Below are positions 34,846-45,658 of a DNA stretch of 64,000 bases, in pieces. The stretch covers positions 42,050 through 106,049 of the forward strand of contig JASBVL010000011.1 of assembly GCA_029961075.1 (NCBI GenBank). The letters run 5' to 3'. Source of the stretch: Sphaerobacter sp. (GTDB taxonomy: Bacteria > Chloroflexota > Chloroflexia > Thermomicrobiales > Thermomicrobiaceae). A program made the position numbers and the translations under genes. How positions within the stretch are numbered: the first letter of the stretch is position 1; every line of letters starts with the position of its first letter. A model generated the notes under the pieces. That model did not search any database, was not told the DNA's origin, and saw nothing but the letters and a program-made list of their open reading frames with translations.

Positions 34846-36107
34846 CGCCCGTCCAGGCCAAAGAGGTCCGCGAGCGCCCGGGCGTAGTCGCTCTGCGCCT
34901 CCGCGTCCGCCTCACGCAGCCGCGTCACCGGCTGGTGCAGGAGCTTGCTCACCAGCCCGTGGCTCAGGGCGCGCACGACCTCGCGGTCGCGCTCGCTGAG
35001 GTGGCTGAGCCGCCGGAGGGCACGCTCCAGTTCCTGCTGGCGCACCGCGTCGGCCCGCGCGCGCAGCTCGCGGATGACCGGCACCGCCCCGCGCCCCCGA
35101 CACCAGGCTGCGAAGGCCGCGACCTCCTCCTCGATGATCGCCTCGACCACGGGGATGACCTCCTCCCGGGCGCGCAGGTTCTCGTCCCGGATCTCGTGCA
35201 GCGCGTCGATATCCCGGACATGGATCCCGGGGAGCGTCGCGACCGCCGGCTCCACGTCGCGGGGCACGGCGATGTCGATCAGGAGGAGCGGCCGCCCATC
35301 CCGTTGCGCGGCGATCGGTGCCAGCCGCGCCCGCGTCAGCACCGGCTCGTGGGCGCCGGTCGCGGTGATGCCGATGTCCGCCTCCCGGAGCGCCTCGTCC
35401 AGCGCCTCCCACGGCACCACCCGGCCGCCGATCTCGGCGGCGACGCGCACGGCACGCTCCGGCGAGCGGTTGCAGATAGCGACATCGCGGGCGCCGTGCG
35501 CCACCAGGTTGCGCGCCACCAACTGCCCCATCTCGCCGACGCCCACCACCAGCGCCCGCCGACCGCGCAGATCGCCCAGCGTCGCGCGCGCCAGCTCCAC
35601 CGCCGCCTGGCTGACCGAGCCGGCGCCGCGGCTGATCGCCGTCTCGCTGCGGGCGCGCTTGCCCGCGACCACCGCGACAGTGAACAGCCTGGACAGCACC
35701 GGGCCGATCGTCCCCGCGCCGGCCGCCCACGCCGCGGCCTCGCGCACCTGGCCGAGGATCTGCGGCTCGCCCAGCACCAGCGACTCCAGCCCAGCCGCCA
35801 CCCGGAACAGGGAGCGCGCCGCGTCCGGCCCGGTCCGTGTCTCGACGTGCGCCGCCAGCTCCGCCGCCGGCAGCCCGGCCCGCGCCGCCAGCAGGGACAC
35901 CGCCCGCTCCGCCGCGCCCTCCCCGCGGCCCAGCAGGTAGAGCTCCGTCCGGTTGCAGGTGACGAGCGGCACGAGCTCCTCCGCGACCTCGCCGAGCTCG
36001 GCCGCCAGTGCCCGCAGTGCCGCGTCGTCGAAGGCCAGCCGCTCCCGCAGCGCGACCGGGGCGGTGCGGTGCGTGACAGCCAGGCGTGTGAGCTGCGACA
36101 GGATCAT
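34830..36107 (-). CDS. hemA: glutamyl-tRNA reductase
   Basis: 425 residues. Catalytic cysteine C51 in VTCNRTE, NADPH-binding GVGEMGQLVARNL (about 195), the LSRLFTVAVVAGKRARSET substrate helix and a C-terminal helical dimerisation domain (about 320-415). First enzyme of the C5 heme route, making glutamate-1-semialdehyde. Its start lies 23 bp downstream of the hemL stop, so here it is last in the heme operon; in many bacteria hemA is first. Its final three residues come from the heptamer array. Confidence 0.95.
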   Translation of the reverse strand: MILSQLTRLAVTHRTAPVALRERLAFDDAALRALAAELGEVAEELVPLVTCNRTELYLLGRGEGAAERAVSLLAARAGLPAAELAAHVETRTGPDAARSLFRVAAGLESLVLGEPQILGQVREAAAWAAGAGTIGPVLSRLFTVAVVAGKRARSETAISRGAGSVSQAAVELARATLGDLRGRRALVVGVGEMGQLVARNLVAHGARDVAICNRSPERAVRVAAEIGGRVVPWEALDEALREADIGITATGAHEPVLTRARLAPIAAQRDGRPLLLIDIAVPRDVEPAVATLPGIHVRDIDALHEIRDENLRAREEVIPVVEAIIEEEVAAFAAWCRGRGAVPVIRELRARADAVRQQELERALRRLSHLSERDREVVRALSHGLVSKLLHQPVTRLREADAEAQSDYARALADLFGLDGRGRDA

Positions 36108-36130
36108 CCCCTGCCCGTCCCGTCTCGGCC

Positions 36131-37414
36131 TCAGGCCGCGGCCTCCCGCATCGCCTCCGCCGCCGCGGCCGCGGTGCGCTCCAGATCCTCGTCGGTGTGC
36201 GCGAGCGACACGAACGCGGCCTCGAACTGCGACGGCGCGAGGTAGACGCCGCGCCGCAGCATCGCCCGGTGGAAGCGCGCGTAGCGCGCGGTGTCGGCGC
36301 GCGTGGCGCTCTCGTAGTCGGTGACCGGCCCCTCGGCGAAGAAGCCGGTCAGCATCGACCCAACCCGGTTGACCGTCAACGGTACCCCGGCCGCCGCCGC
36401 GGCCTGGGTCAGCCCCTCGGCCAGCCGGGCGCCCAGCGCTTCCAGGCGCGCGTAGGTGCCCGGCTGGCGCAGGATCTCCAGCGTGGCGAGGCCCGCGGCC
36501 ATGGCGAGCGGGTTCCCCGACAGCGTGCCCGCCTGGTAGATCGGCCCCAGCGGCGCCAGTTGCTCCATCAGCTCGCGCCGGCCGCCGTAGGCGCCGACCG
36601 GCAGGCCGCCGCCGATAATCTTGCCCAGGCAGGTCAGGTCGGGCAGCACGCCGTACCGCTCCTGCGCCCCGCCCAGCGCCAGTCGGAAGCCGGTGATGAC
36701 CTCGTCGAAGATCAGCAGCGCGCCGTACGCCCGCGTGATCTCCCGCAGCCCGGCGAGGAAGCCCTCGGCCGGCGGGATGACCCCCATGTTGCCCGCCACC
36801 GGCTCGACGATCACCGCCGCGATCTGCTCGCCGATCGTCGCGAACAGCGCCCGCACCGCGTCCAGATCGTTGTACGGCAGCGAGATCGTGTCGGCCGCGG
36901 TCCCGGCAGTGACGCCCGGGCTGCTCGGGATGCCGAGCGTCAGCACGCCCGAGCCGGCCGTCGCCAGCAGCGCGTCGGCGTGCCCGTGGTAGCAGCCCAC
37001 GAACTTGACGATCTTGTCCCGGCCGGTGACGCCGCGGGCCAGCCGCAGGGCGGACATGGTCGCCTCGGTGCCGGAGTTGACGAAGCGCACCAGCTCAATC
37101 GAGGGGACCAGCTCCACGACCAGCCGCGCCAGCGCCGTCTCCGCCTCGGTCGGCGCGCCGTAGCTCGTCCCCCGGTCGACCGCCGCGTGCAGCCGGGCCG
37201 TCACCTCCGGGTGCGCGTGGCCGGCGATCAGCGGCCCCCAGGAGCACACGTAGTCCAGGTAGACGGTGCCATCGACGTCGATGAGCCGCGCGCCCTCGCC
37301 CCGGGCGATGAAGGGCGGCGTCCCGCCCACGGCGCGGAAGGCCCGCACCGGGCTGTTCACCCCGCCCGGCAGGTAGCGCTGCGCCTCCGCGAAGTCCCGC
37401 TCCGATCGCGTCAT
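36131..37414 (-). CDS. hemL: glutamate-1-semialdehyde 2,1-aminomutase
   Basis: 427 residues from the ATG at 37414 with GGGGAGGGG upstream; a longer in-frame start is not supported. Class III aminotransferase with N-terminal [15 protein letters not shown] lysine K265 in [15 protein letters not shown] and [10 protein letters not shown] (235-244). Converts glutamate-1-semialdehyde to 5-aminolevulinate. Sits between hemB and hemA in one leftward transcript. Confidence 0.95.
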   Translation of the reverse strand: MTRSERDFAEAQRYLPGGVNSPVRAFRAVGGTPPFIARGEGARLIDVDGTVYLDYVCSWGPLIAGHAHPEVTARLHAAVDRGTSYGAPTEAETALARLVVELVPSIELVRFVNSGTEATMSALRLARGVTGRDKIVKFVGCYHGHADALLATAGSGVLTLGIPSSPGVTAGTAADTISLPYNDLDAVRALFATIGEQIAAVIVEPVAGNMGVIPPAEGFLAGLREITRAYGALLIFDEVITGFRLALGGAQERYGVLPDLTCLGKIIGGGLPVGAYGGRRELMEQLAPLGPIYQAGTLSGNPLAMAAGLATLEILRQPGTYARLEALGARLAEGLTQAAAAAGVPLTVNRVGSMLTGFFAEGPVTDYESATRADTARYARFHRAMLRRGVYLAPSQFEAAFVSLAHTDEDLERTAAAAAEAMREAAA

Positions 37415-37448
37415 GCCTGCCCCTCCCCAGCCGCCTGCCGTACCACCG

Positions 37449-38486
37449 CTAGTCGCCCGGCGTCGCCACGGCCGCCGCGCGGGCCGCGCCCGCCTCGTCG
37501 GCCAGCCATTGCGCGGCCTCCTTGGCATAGTAGGTGATCACCGCCGTCGCCCCGGCGCGCTTGATCGCCGTCAGCGTCTCGAGCACGACCTGGCGCTCGT
37601 CGATCCAGCCGTTCAGTGCGGCCGCCTTGACCATGCTGTACTCGCCACTGACGTGGTAGGCCAGCACCGGCACCTCCACGCGCGCCCGCACCGCCGCCAG
37701 GACGTCGAGGTAGGGCAGCGCCGGCTTGACGATGACGGCGTCGGCGCCCTCCTCGATGTCGGTGACGACCTCGGCCAGCGCCTCGCGCCGGTTCCCCGGG
37801 TCCATCTGGTGCGACCGCCGGTCGCCGAAGCGCGGCGTCGACTCGGCCGCGTCGCGGAAGGGGCCGTAGAACGCGGAGGCGTACTTGGCGGCGTAGGAGA
37901 TGATCGGCGTCTGGGTGAAGCCGGCCGCGTCCAGCGCCCGGCGGATCGCCCACACCCGCCCATCCATCATGTCGGACGGGGCGACCGCATCCGCCCCGGC
38001 CGCCGCGTGGGAGACGGCGGTCCTGGCCAGCAGCTCCAGCGTCGGATCGTTGGCGACCTCGCCGTCGATCAGGACGCCGCAGTGGCCGTGGTCGGTGTAC
38101 TCGCAGTTGCACACGTCGGTGATGACCACCAGCTCGCGATCGACCGCCTTGATCGCGCGCACCGCCTCCTGCACCACGCCGTGCTCGTCGTACGCGCCGC
38201 TGGCCCACGCGTCCTTCGTCTCGGGGATGCCGAACAGCAGCACCGCGCCGATCCCGTGGCGCCGCAGGTCCTCCACCTCGGCCGGGAGCTGATCGATGCT
38301 GAGCTGATGCACGCCCGGCATCGACGGCACGGCGCGGCGCACCCCGCGGCCGTAGGTGACGAACAGGGGATAGATGAAGTCATCCACTGCCAGCCGCGTC
38401 TCCCGCACCAGCCGGCGCAGCCCCGCGGTGCGCCGCAGCCGGCGGAAGCGACGGAACGACGGCTCGCTCGCTTCCGGGGCAGTCAT
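37449..38486 (-). CDS. hemB: porphobilinogen synthase (delta-aminolevulinate dehydratase)
   Basis: 345 residues. Active-site lysines K201 ([13 protein letters not shown]) and K254 (VKPALPYLD). The zinc-binding cysteines C126, C128 and C136 in [14 protein letters not shown] mark the zinc-dependent type. It joins two 5-aminolevulinate molecules to porphobilinogen. The ATG overlaps the hemD stop as ATGA, so the two are coupled. Confidence 0.95.
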   Translation of the reverse strand: MTAPEASEPSFRRFRRLRRTAGLRRLVRETRLAVDDFIYPLFVTYGRGVRRAVPSMPGVHQLSIDQLPAEVEDLRRHGIGAVLLFGIPETKDAWASGAYDEHGVVQEAVRAIKAVDRELVVITDVCNCEYTDHGHCGVLIDGEVANDPTLELLARTAVSHAAAGADAVAPSDMMDGRVWAIRRALDAAGFTQTPIISYAAKYASAFYGPFRDAAESTPRFGDRRSHQMDPGNRREALAEVVTDIEEGADAVIVKPALPYLDVLAAVRARVEVPVLAYHVSGEYSMVKAAALNGWIDERQVVLETLTAIKRAGATAVITYYAKEAAQWLADEAGAARAAAVATPGD

Positions 38487-39955
38487 ACGCAGCTCCTCTC
38501 CGCGGCCGCCTCCAGCGCGGCCACCAGCCCGGGAATCGAATGCTCCTCCGCCACGACGTCGACGCGCAGCCCCAGCTCGCGCGCCGTGGCCGCCGTGATC
38601 GGCCCGATGCAGGCCACGCGGGCGCGGTTGATCAGGTCGACGCGGCCCCTGGCCAGCGCCACGAGGTGCCGCGCCGTCGAGGAGCTGGTCAGCGTCACCA
38701 CGTCGATCGCGCCCGCCGCCAGCGCTTCCAGCCCCGGCGCGGGTTCATCCGGCAGCATGGTCCGGTAGGCGGCGACCACGTCGACGGTGGCCCCCGCCGC
38801 GCGCAGCCCCGCCGGCAGGACCTCGCGTGCCCGCTCGGCGCGGGGCAGCAGTACGCGTGCGCCCGCCACCCCACGGGCGACCAGCCCCTCCAGCAGCGCC
38901 TCGGCGATGAACCGCGCGGGCATGTAGTCGGCGCGCACCCCCCGCGCCCGCAGCCGCTCGGCCGTGGCCGGCCCGATCACCGCCACCCGCGCCCCGCCGA
39001 AGGCCCGGCTGTCGAGGCTCAGCGCGTCGATCCGGGCGAAGAGGGCGTCGACGCCGTTGGCGCTGGTGAAGATCACCCAGTCGTACGACGCCAGCCGGCG
39101 CACCGCGGCGTCGAGCGGCCCGAGATCGTCGGGCGGCGCGATCCGGATGACCGGCAGCTCGACGGGCTCCGCGCCCGCCGCGCGGAGCCGGGCGCTCAGC
39201 TCGCCCGCCTGTCCGGCTGCCCGCGTGACCAGCACCCGCAGGCCGTGGAGCGGCCGGCGCTCGAACCAGGCCGCGCGGCGCGCGGCGGCGGCCCCGGCGA
39301 TGAGCACCCCCGGCCCGGCGGCGCGCGCGTCCGTCACCGTCGCCAGGTGGTCGAGCGACCCGGACCAGATCGCCTGGTGCGGCGTGCCGGGCTCCCGCAC
39401 CACCACCGCCGGCGTGGTCCCCGCGAGCCCTGACCGGACCAGCGCGGCGGCCGCCTGGTCGGCCGGCGCGTCGGGCCCTACCGGCACCAGCACCGTCCCG
39501 CCCGCGGGCACGACCACGCCCGCCGTCAGCAGCGTCGGCGCGAGCAGCGTCACCGGTCCGGCCTCGGGGACCAGCGACACCCCGGCATACGTCGCCGCGG
39601 CGAGCGCGACCTGGGGTGCCGGTACCACCTCGACCGCGATCCCCGCGGCCAGCAGGCGCGACAGCTCCGCGGCGCTCCCGACGTCGGCCAGCGGGTCGCC
39701 CGGGTAGCAGCGTACGACCAGCTCGCCCCCGGCGAGCGCGTGTCGCAGCCGCTGCCCGAGCGCATCCTCCAAAGCCAGGCCCGTGGCCGGCGCCACCGCC
39801 CAGGCGCCGGCCGCCACCTGCGCCCGGAGCCACGCGGGCGCGGCCGGGGGCGCGATGACCAGGGCCGCGCGCGCCAGCGCCTCGGCCGCGCGCACCGCCA
39901 GCGCCCCGGCCTCACCGGGCAGGTACCCGACCAGGAGCACGACGCCACCCGCCAC
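38483..39955 (-). CDS. hemD: degenerate CobA-like domain fused to uroporphyrinogen-III synthase
   Basis: 490 residues from a GTG at 39955. Residues 1-220 follow the layout of uroporphyrinogen-III methyltransferase ([19 protein letters not shown], later [19 protein letters not shown] and [18 protein letters not shown]), but the SAM-site GAGPGD and RLKGGDP motifs are changed to GYLPGE and RCYPGDP, so methyltransferase activity is doubtful. Residues 235-485 are Hem[36 protein letters not shown] and [15 protein letters not shown], which closes hydroxymethylbilane to uroporphyrinogen III. It lies between the hemC remnant and hemB. Confidence 0.85.
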   Translation of the reverse strand: MAGGVVLLVGYLPGEAGALAVRAAEALARAALVIAPPAAPAWLRAQVAAGAWAVAPATGLALEDALGQRLRHALAGGELVVRCYPGDPLADVGSAAELSRLLAAGIAVEVVPAPQVALAAATYAGVSLVPEAGPVTLLAPTLLTAGVVVPAGGTVLVPVGPDAPADQAAAALVRSGLAGTTPAVVVREPGTPHQAIWSGSLDHLATVTDARAAGPGVLIAGAAAARRAAWFERRPLHGLRVLVTRAAGQAGELSARLRAAGAEPVELPVIRIAPPDDLGPLDAAVRRLASYDWVIFTSANGVDALFARIDALSLDSRAFGGARVAVIGPATAERLRARGVRADYMPARFIAEALLEGLVARGVAGARVLLPRAERAREVLPAGLRAAGATVDVVAAYRTMLPDEPAPGLEALAAGAIDVVTLTSSSTARHLVALARGRVDLINRARVACIGPITAATARELGLRVDVVAEEHSIPGLVAALEAAAERSCV

Positions 39956-39963
39956 GTGGTCCC

Positions 39964-40160
39964 TCACTCCACCAGCGGCGCCGCCCCGCTCAGCGACCGC
40001 AGCAGCTCCTCCGCCAGCGTCGCCGCCGCCGTCAGCGCCCCCGCCGCCGGCACCGTCCGCGTGACGCAGCGAACCCGCGTCATCGCCTCGTCGGCCAGCA
40101 TCGCGTGCAGCGTGACCAGATCGCCCTGCACGCTCGCGTGGGCCCCAATCGGCGAGCGGC
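39964..40160 (-). pseudogene. hemC: 3' end of hydroxymethylbilane synthase gene
   Basis: Encodes only about the last 64 residues of HemC: RSPIGAHASVQGDLVTLHAM then the family's third domain ending LSGAAPLVE. The cofactor-binding cysteine that should stand right before RSPIGAH is replaced at a sequence junction. The rest of the gene (about 240 residues) is missing; instead a thioredoxin fragment follows upstream. Its position before hemD fits a normal hemC-hemD operon that was cut. Confidence 0.8.
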
Positions 40161-40169
40161 TTTCCACCT

Positions 40170-41310
<1,141 letters not shown>

Positions 41311-41397
41311 TTATAGCCATGCGGTCCGCGAGACCGGCGGCGCGACGCCTGCTGGCAGTAGCGGCCCCAGCGCCGTCGCCTACGCAAGCCGCACGCC

Positions 41398-41427
41398 TTA
41401 GCACGCGCCAGCCGCGATTGCTATACT
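41398..41427 (+). promoter_or_regulatory. pheST promoter
   Basis: TTAGCA (41398-41403), an 18-bp spacer, then TG-C-TATACT (41419-41427), an extended -10. The transcript would start near 41434, just before the T-box. Confidence 0.6.
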
Positions 41428-41454
41428 GAGCCCGACAACCAGGACTGGGAACGG

Positions 41455-41730
41455 CGACGATGGAGAGGAGTACTCGCGCCGACGCCGGCAGGGAGGGGAG
41501 GCCGCAGACTGGAAGCCTCCCTCGGGAGAAGCGCGAGGAAGTTCGCTCCGGAGCCGAGCGGTGAACGGTAGCCCAGGTGGGGCACCCAGTAGTCGCCTCT
41601 GGTCGCTCCCCATTATCGGAGCAGGCAGCGCCGCTGCGGGCGGCGCGCCACTGAGATCGCCGGCCGCGCCGGTGAAACAGGGTGGTACCGCGTGGAAACC
41701 CCTCGCCCCTGGGCGACGGGGGCTTTTTTG
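41455..41730 (+). promoter_or_regulatory. T-box riboswitch (phenylalanine)
   Basis: A full T-box leader: stem I opening GAGAGGAGTAC near 41463, the AGGGAGG stretch, a specifier position GAAGTTCGCTCC with TTC (Phe codon, 41542-41544), the T-box sequence AGGGTGGTACCGCG (41679-41692), and a terminator hairpin with a TTTTTT run (41698-41729). Uncharged tRNA-Phe would stabilise the antiterminator and switch on pheST. Confidence 0.9.
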
Positions 41731-41787
41731 TTGGGCGCCACCCCACGGGCAGCGGGCCGGCCCGCGGGCGGAGTTGGAGGTAGGGCC

Positions 41788-42831
41788 GTGTACGACGACG
41801 TGGAGCAGATCAGGCAGCGGGCGGAGCAGGAGCTGGCCGCCGCCGCGGACAGCGGCGCCCTGGCGGAGTGGCACGCGCGCTACCTGGGCCGCAAGGGCCA
41901 GGTCACCACCCTCACCCGGCGGCTCGGCGCGCTGCCCCCGGAAGCGCGTCCGGCCTTCGGCCAGGCCGTCAACGCCCTCAAGCTCGCCCTGCAGGAGGCC
42001 TTCGAGCGCCGGCAGGAGGAGGTGCGCCGGGCCGAGCTGACGCAGCGACTCCAGGCGGAGGCGGTGGACGTCACCCTGCCCGGGCGCCGGCCGGACATCG
42101 GCACGCTCCACCCGGTGACCCAGATGATCCGCGAGGTAACCGAGGTCTTCGCTCACCTCGGCTTCCAGACGGTCGAGGGCCCGGAGGTCGAAGACGCCTA
42201 CTACGCCTTCGATGCCCTGAATATCCCCAAGGAGCACCCGGCCCGCGACGTCTGGGACACGATCTTCATCCAGAGCGAATCCCGCGAGATCGTGCTCCGG
42301 CCCCACACCTCGCCGATGCAGATCCGGACCATGGAGCGCAGCACGCCGCCGGTGCGGGTGGTGGTTCCCGGGCGCTGCTATCGCTACGAGGCGCTGGACG
42401 CCACCCACGAGTGGCACTTCCACCAGATCGAGGGCCTGGCGGTCGACGAGCGCATCACCATGAGCGACCTGAAGGGGACGCTCGCCGAGTTCGCCCGGCA
42501 GATCTTCGGCCGCGAGCGCAAGGTTCGGTTCCGCTGCGACTATTTCCCCTTCGTCGAGCCGGGGGTCGACTTCGCCATCGACTGCATGTTCTGCAAGGGC
42601 GCGGGCTGCCGCGTCTGCAAGGGCACCGGCTGGATCGAGATTCTGGGCGCCGGCATGGTGCACCCCAACCTGCTCGTCAACGTGGGCTACGACCCGGCCC
42701 GGTACACCGGCTTCGCCTTCGGCATGGGCGTCGAGCGGCTGGTGATGCTCCGGTACGGCGTGCAGGACATCCGCGCCTTCTACCAGGGCGACGTGCGCTT
42801 CCTGGCGCAGTTCAACCGTCCCGCGGCGTGA
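41788..42831 (+). CDS. pheS: phenylalanyl-tRNA synthetase alpha subunit
   Basis: 347 residues from a GTG with GGAGGTAGGG upstream. N-terminal helical hairpin (1-90), then the class II core: LHPVTQMIREVTEVF, the HTSPMQIRTM motif 2 region, FRCDYFPFVEPGVD and the final GFAFGMGVERLVML motif 3. A CMFC/CRVC zinc-ribbon pair sits inside the core (about 265-280), as in several thermophilic PheS. Works as alpha2-beta2 with PheT, 30 bp downstream. Confidence 0.95.
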   Translation: MYDDVEQIRQRAEQELAAAADSGALAEWHARYLGRKGQVTTLTRRLGALPPEARPAFGQAVNALKLALQEAFERRQEEVRRAELTQRLQAEAVDVTLPGRRPDIGTLHPVTQMIREVTEVFAHLGFQTVEGPEVEDAYYAFDALNIPKEHPARDVWDTIFIQSESREIVLRPHTSPMQIRTMERSTPPVRVVVPGRCYRYEALDATHEWHFHQIEGLAVDERITMSDLKGTLAEFARQIFGRERKVRFRCDYFPFVEPGVDFAIDCMFCKGAGCRVCKGTGWIEILGAGMVHPNLLVNVGYDPARYTGFAFGMGVERLVMLRYGVQDIRAFYQGDVRFLAQFNRPAA

Positions 42832-42861
42832 GACTCGGGTGGAGAGGATGGTGTTGCGCGC

Positions 42862-45318
42862 ATGAAGGTCCCGGTTCGTTGGCTGCAGGAGTTGGTCCAC
42901 ACCGACCTCACGCCGGCTGAGATCGCGCAGCGGCTCACCATGGCGGGCCTACAGGCGGAGCACATCAGCGAGATCGGCACCACCTGGGACCGCGTCTACG
43001 TCGGGCTGGTGGAGCGCGTCGAGCCGCACCCGAACGCGGACCGCCTGGTGCTGGCCACGGTCGTCGCGGGCGAGCACCGCCTGACCGTCGTCACCGGTGC
43101 GCCCAACATCCGCGCCGGGCAGAAGGTGGCGCTGGCGCTGGTGGGCGCGCGCCTGTTTGATGGGTACTCCGACAAGCCCACGATGTTCACGCTCAAGCCG
43201 AGCACCATCCGCGGCGTGCGCTCGGAGGGGATGGTCTGCTCCGAGAAGGAGCTGGGGCTGTCGGACGAGCACGAGGGCATCCTGGTGCTCGACCCCGACG
43301 CGCCGGTTGGGGTGCCGCTCCGCGACTACCTGGGCGAGAGCGTCATCGAGTTTGAGATCACGCCCAACCTGGTGCATGCCTTCTCGATGGTCGGCATCGC
43401 GCGGGAGCTCGGCGCGCTGATCGACGCGCCGGTGGAGATCCCGCCGCTGGCCGACCTCAGCGGGGTGCCACGCGACGACCGGCTGGTGACGGTGGAGGCA
43501 CCCGACCTGTGCCCCCGCTACGTCGGCGTGGTGATCGAGAACGTGCGCGTGGCGCCGTCGCCGGCGTGGATGCAGCGGCGCCTGAGCGCCGCGGGGGTCC
43601 GCCCCATCTCGAACATCGTGGACATCACCAACTACGTCATGCTCGAGTGGGGCCAGCCGCTCCACGCCTTCGACTACCGCTTCCTCCACGAGGGACGAAT
43701 CGTCGTGCGCCGCGCCCGCCCCGGCGAGTGCATCGAGACGCTGGACCACGTCGGGCGGGAGCTGACGCCGGACACGCTCGTCATCGCCGACGCGAATCGA
43801 GCGGTGGCGATCGCCGGGGTCATGGGCGGGCTCGAGTCGGAGGTGCGCGACGACACCACCACCATCCTGCTCGAGGCGGCGAACTTCAACATGCTCAACA
43901 TCCGGCGCACGGCACGCGCCCAGCGGCTGCGCACCGAGGCCTCGGCGCGCTTCGAGCGCGGGCTCGACCCCAATCTGGTCTGGCCCGCCACCCAGCGCGC
44001 GGTGGCGCTCATCCGCGAGCTCAACCCGGACGCCCGGGTCACCGTGCTCGCCGACGCCTACGCGGCGCCGCGCCTCCCCACGACCCTCGCCATGCCGCGC
44101 ACCGAGATCCCGCGGCTGCTCGGCGTCGACTACCCGGACGAGGTGGTCCTCGACGTGCTGCGGCGCCTCGACTTCAAGCCCACCATCCAGGAGGTCGAGG
44201 GTGTCCGCTCGGTCGTCGTGGAGGTCCCCACCTATCGCAGCGACATCAGCATCCCCGCCGACCTGGTGGAGGAGGTGGCCCGCGTCGTCGGCTACGAGTC
44301 GCTGCCGGAGACCCTGCCCTGGGGGCAGACGGTGCGGGTCGAGCGTGATCCGATGCGTCGCCTGATCGACGGGGTGCAAGACATCCTGGTCGCGGCCGGC
44401 CTGACCGAGATCATCACCTACCCGATGCTGAGCGAGGAGGACCTGCGGGCGCTCACACCATACGCCACCGCCCTGCCCGCGCGGTATGGCTTCTTCGCGC
44501 GGCCCGAGCACGACCTCGTGGCCGCCCGCAATCCGCTGCGCAGCGAGTGGACCATGATGCGGCCCACGCTGCTGCCCGCCTGGCTGAAGAACGTCGCGGA
44601 GAACCTGAAGCACACCCGCGCCGTCGCCGTGTTCGAGACGGCGCGCGTCTACCTCCCGCGGGGGGTGGATGAGCTGCCCGACGAGCGCCCGACGCTGTGC
44701 CTCGGCTTCGCCGGCGAGCGCCACCCGGTCGATCTCTACCACCCGGCGCGGCCGGTCGACTTCTTCGACGCCAAGGGCGTCGTGGATGTGCTGTTGCCGC
44801 GGCTCGGCGCGGTCGACATCGCCGTGCGCCCGATCGCGCACCACAGCCTGCACCCCGGCCGCGCGGCCGAGATCACGGTCCGGGGCAAGCCGGTCGGCAT
44901 CCTGGGCGAGGTCCACCCCGTGGTCGCCGAGCAGTTCGGCATCCCGGCCGGGCAGCGCGTCGCCCTGGCCGAGATCGACCTGCGCGCCGTGTTCGACACC
45001 GGTCTGCGCGACGTGGAGCTGCGGCCGGTGTCCCGCTACCAGTCGGTCGAGCAGGACTTCGCCATCGTGGTGGACGAGGCCGTGCCGGCCGAGGCCGTGG
45101 CCGAGGCGATCCGCTCCGGGGCCGGCCCGCTGGCGACCGACGTGCGCCTGTTCGACATCTACCGTGGCCCGGCGATCCCCGCGGGCACGAAGAGCTTGGC
45201 CTACCGGGTGACCCTGGAGGCGCCGGACCGGCCGCTGTCCGAGAAGGAGCTCGAGCGCGTGCGGAGCCGCATCGAGGGGCAGGTCAAGCGGCGGGTCGGC
45301 GGCGCGCTGCGGACCTAG
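42862..45318 (+). CDS. pheT: phenylalanyl-tRNA synthetase beta subunit
   Basis: 818 residues starting at ATG 42862. Domains in order: B1 with an EMAP-like OB fold (about 40-150), B3/B4 editing region (about 200-390), B5 (about 400-475), a catalytic-like core and the C-terminal anticodon-recognition FDX-ACB domain (about 720-815, VSRYQSVEQDFAIVVDE). Standard length. The stop is followed by nested hairpins. Confidence 0.95.
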   Translation: MKVPVRWLQELVHTDLTPAEIAQRLTMAGLQAEHISEIGTTWDRVYVGLVERVEPHPNADRLVLATVVAGEHRLTVVTGAPNIRAGQKVALALVGARLFDGYSDKPTMFTLKPSTIRGVRSEGMVCSEKELGLSDEHEGILVLDPDAPVGVPLRDYLGESVIEFEITPNLVHAFSMVGIARELGALIDAPVEIPPLADLSGVPRDDRLVTVEAPDLCPRYVGVVIENVRVAPSPAWMQRRLSAAGVRPISNIVDITNYVMLEWGQPLHAFDYRFLHEGRIVVRRARPGECIETLDHVGRELTPDTLVIADANRAVAIAGVMGGLESEVRDDTTTILLEAANFNMLNIRRTARAQRLRTEASARFERGLDPNLVWPATQRAVALIRELNPDARVTVLADAYAAPRLPTTLAMPRTEIPRLLGVDYPDEVVLDVLRRLDFKPTIQEVEGVRSVVVEVPTYRSDISIPADLVEEVARVVGYESLPETLPWGQTVRVERDPMRRLIDGVQDILVAAGLTEIITYPMLSEEDLRALTPYATALPARYGFFARPEHDLVAARNPLRSEWTMMRPTLLPAWLKNVAENLKHTRAVAVFETARVYLPRGVDELPDERPTLCLGFAGERHPVDLYHPARPVDFFDAKGVVDVLLPRLGAVDIAVRPIAHHSLHPGRAAEITVRGKPVGILGEVHPVVAEQFGIPAGQRVALAEIDLRAVFDTGLRDVELRPVSRYQSVEQDFAIVVDEAVPAEAVAEAIRSGAGPLATDVRLFDIYRGPAIPAGTKSLAYRVTLEAPDRPLSEKELERVRSRIEGQVKRRVGGALRT

Positions 45319-45421
45319 CCGGGGCGCGCCGCCCGCAGCGCGGCCGTCTCCCGGTCATCGCACCGGCGTCCGCCCAGGGCGGCCGCCGTGACGCACCGAC
45401 GGTGCCGGGCCGCGCGCAGGG

Positions 45422-45463
45422 GGAGGGGTCCCGCCACCGCTCATGGTGGACACGGACCCCTCC
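45422..45463. terminator. nested hairpin terminator after pheST
   Basis: Outer stem GGAGGGGTCC/GGACCCCTCC (45422-45431 with 45454-45463) encloses an inner CCACC/GGTGG stem. Confidence 0.55.
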
Positions 45464-45540
45464 GCGGCGGCCGGGCTGCCGCCGAGGGGCCGTGCGGTGC
45501 CACCGGCTCGCCGCGACGGGAGCAGGCCGCCGTACCACGG

Positions 45541-45566
45541 CCCGGCCGGCCGCGCGGCCGGCCGGG
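45541..45566. repeat. 26-bp perfect palindrome
   Basis: Thirteen bases on each side, read CCCGGCCGGCCGC and its exact complement. It ends 15 bp before the his-operon extended -10, so it could be an operator or a second terminator. Confidence 0.45.
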
Positions 45567-45580
45567 CAACCGGGACCGTG

Positions 45581-45589
45581 TGATAGACT
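45581..45589 (+). promoter_or_regulatory. extended -10 promoter of the his operon
   Basis: TG-A-TAGACT lies about 70 bp before the first his gene; no clear -35 is seen. Confidence 0.45.
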
Positions 45590-45658
45590 CCACACGCGAA
45601 TTGACCGCGGTCGTCCGCGGCCGCGAGCAGTCACGGCCGTGGCAGCCGCGCCGAGCGA

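Larger units (their letters stand above)
45319..45658. other. GC-rich intergenic region before the his operon
   Basis: 340 bp without a gene. It holds a nested hairpin (45422-45463), a 26-bp perfect palindrome (45541-45566) and the extended -10 of the his operon. Confidence 0.5.
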
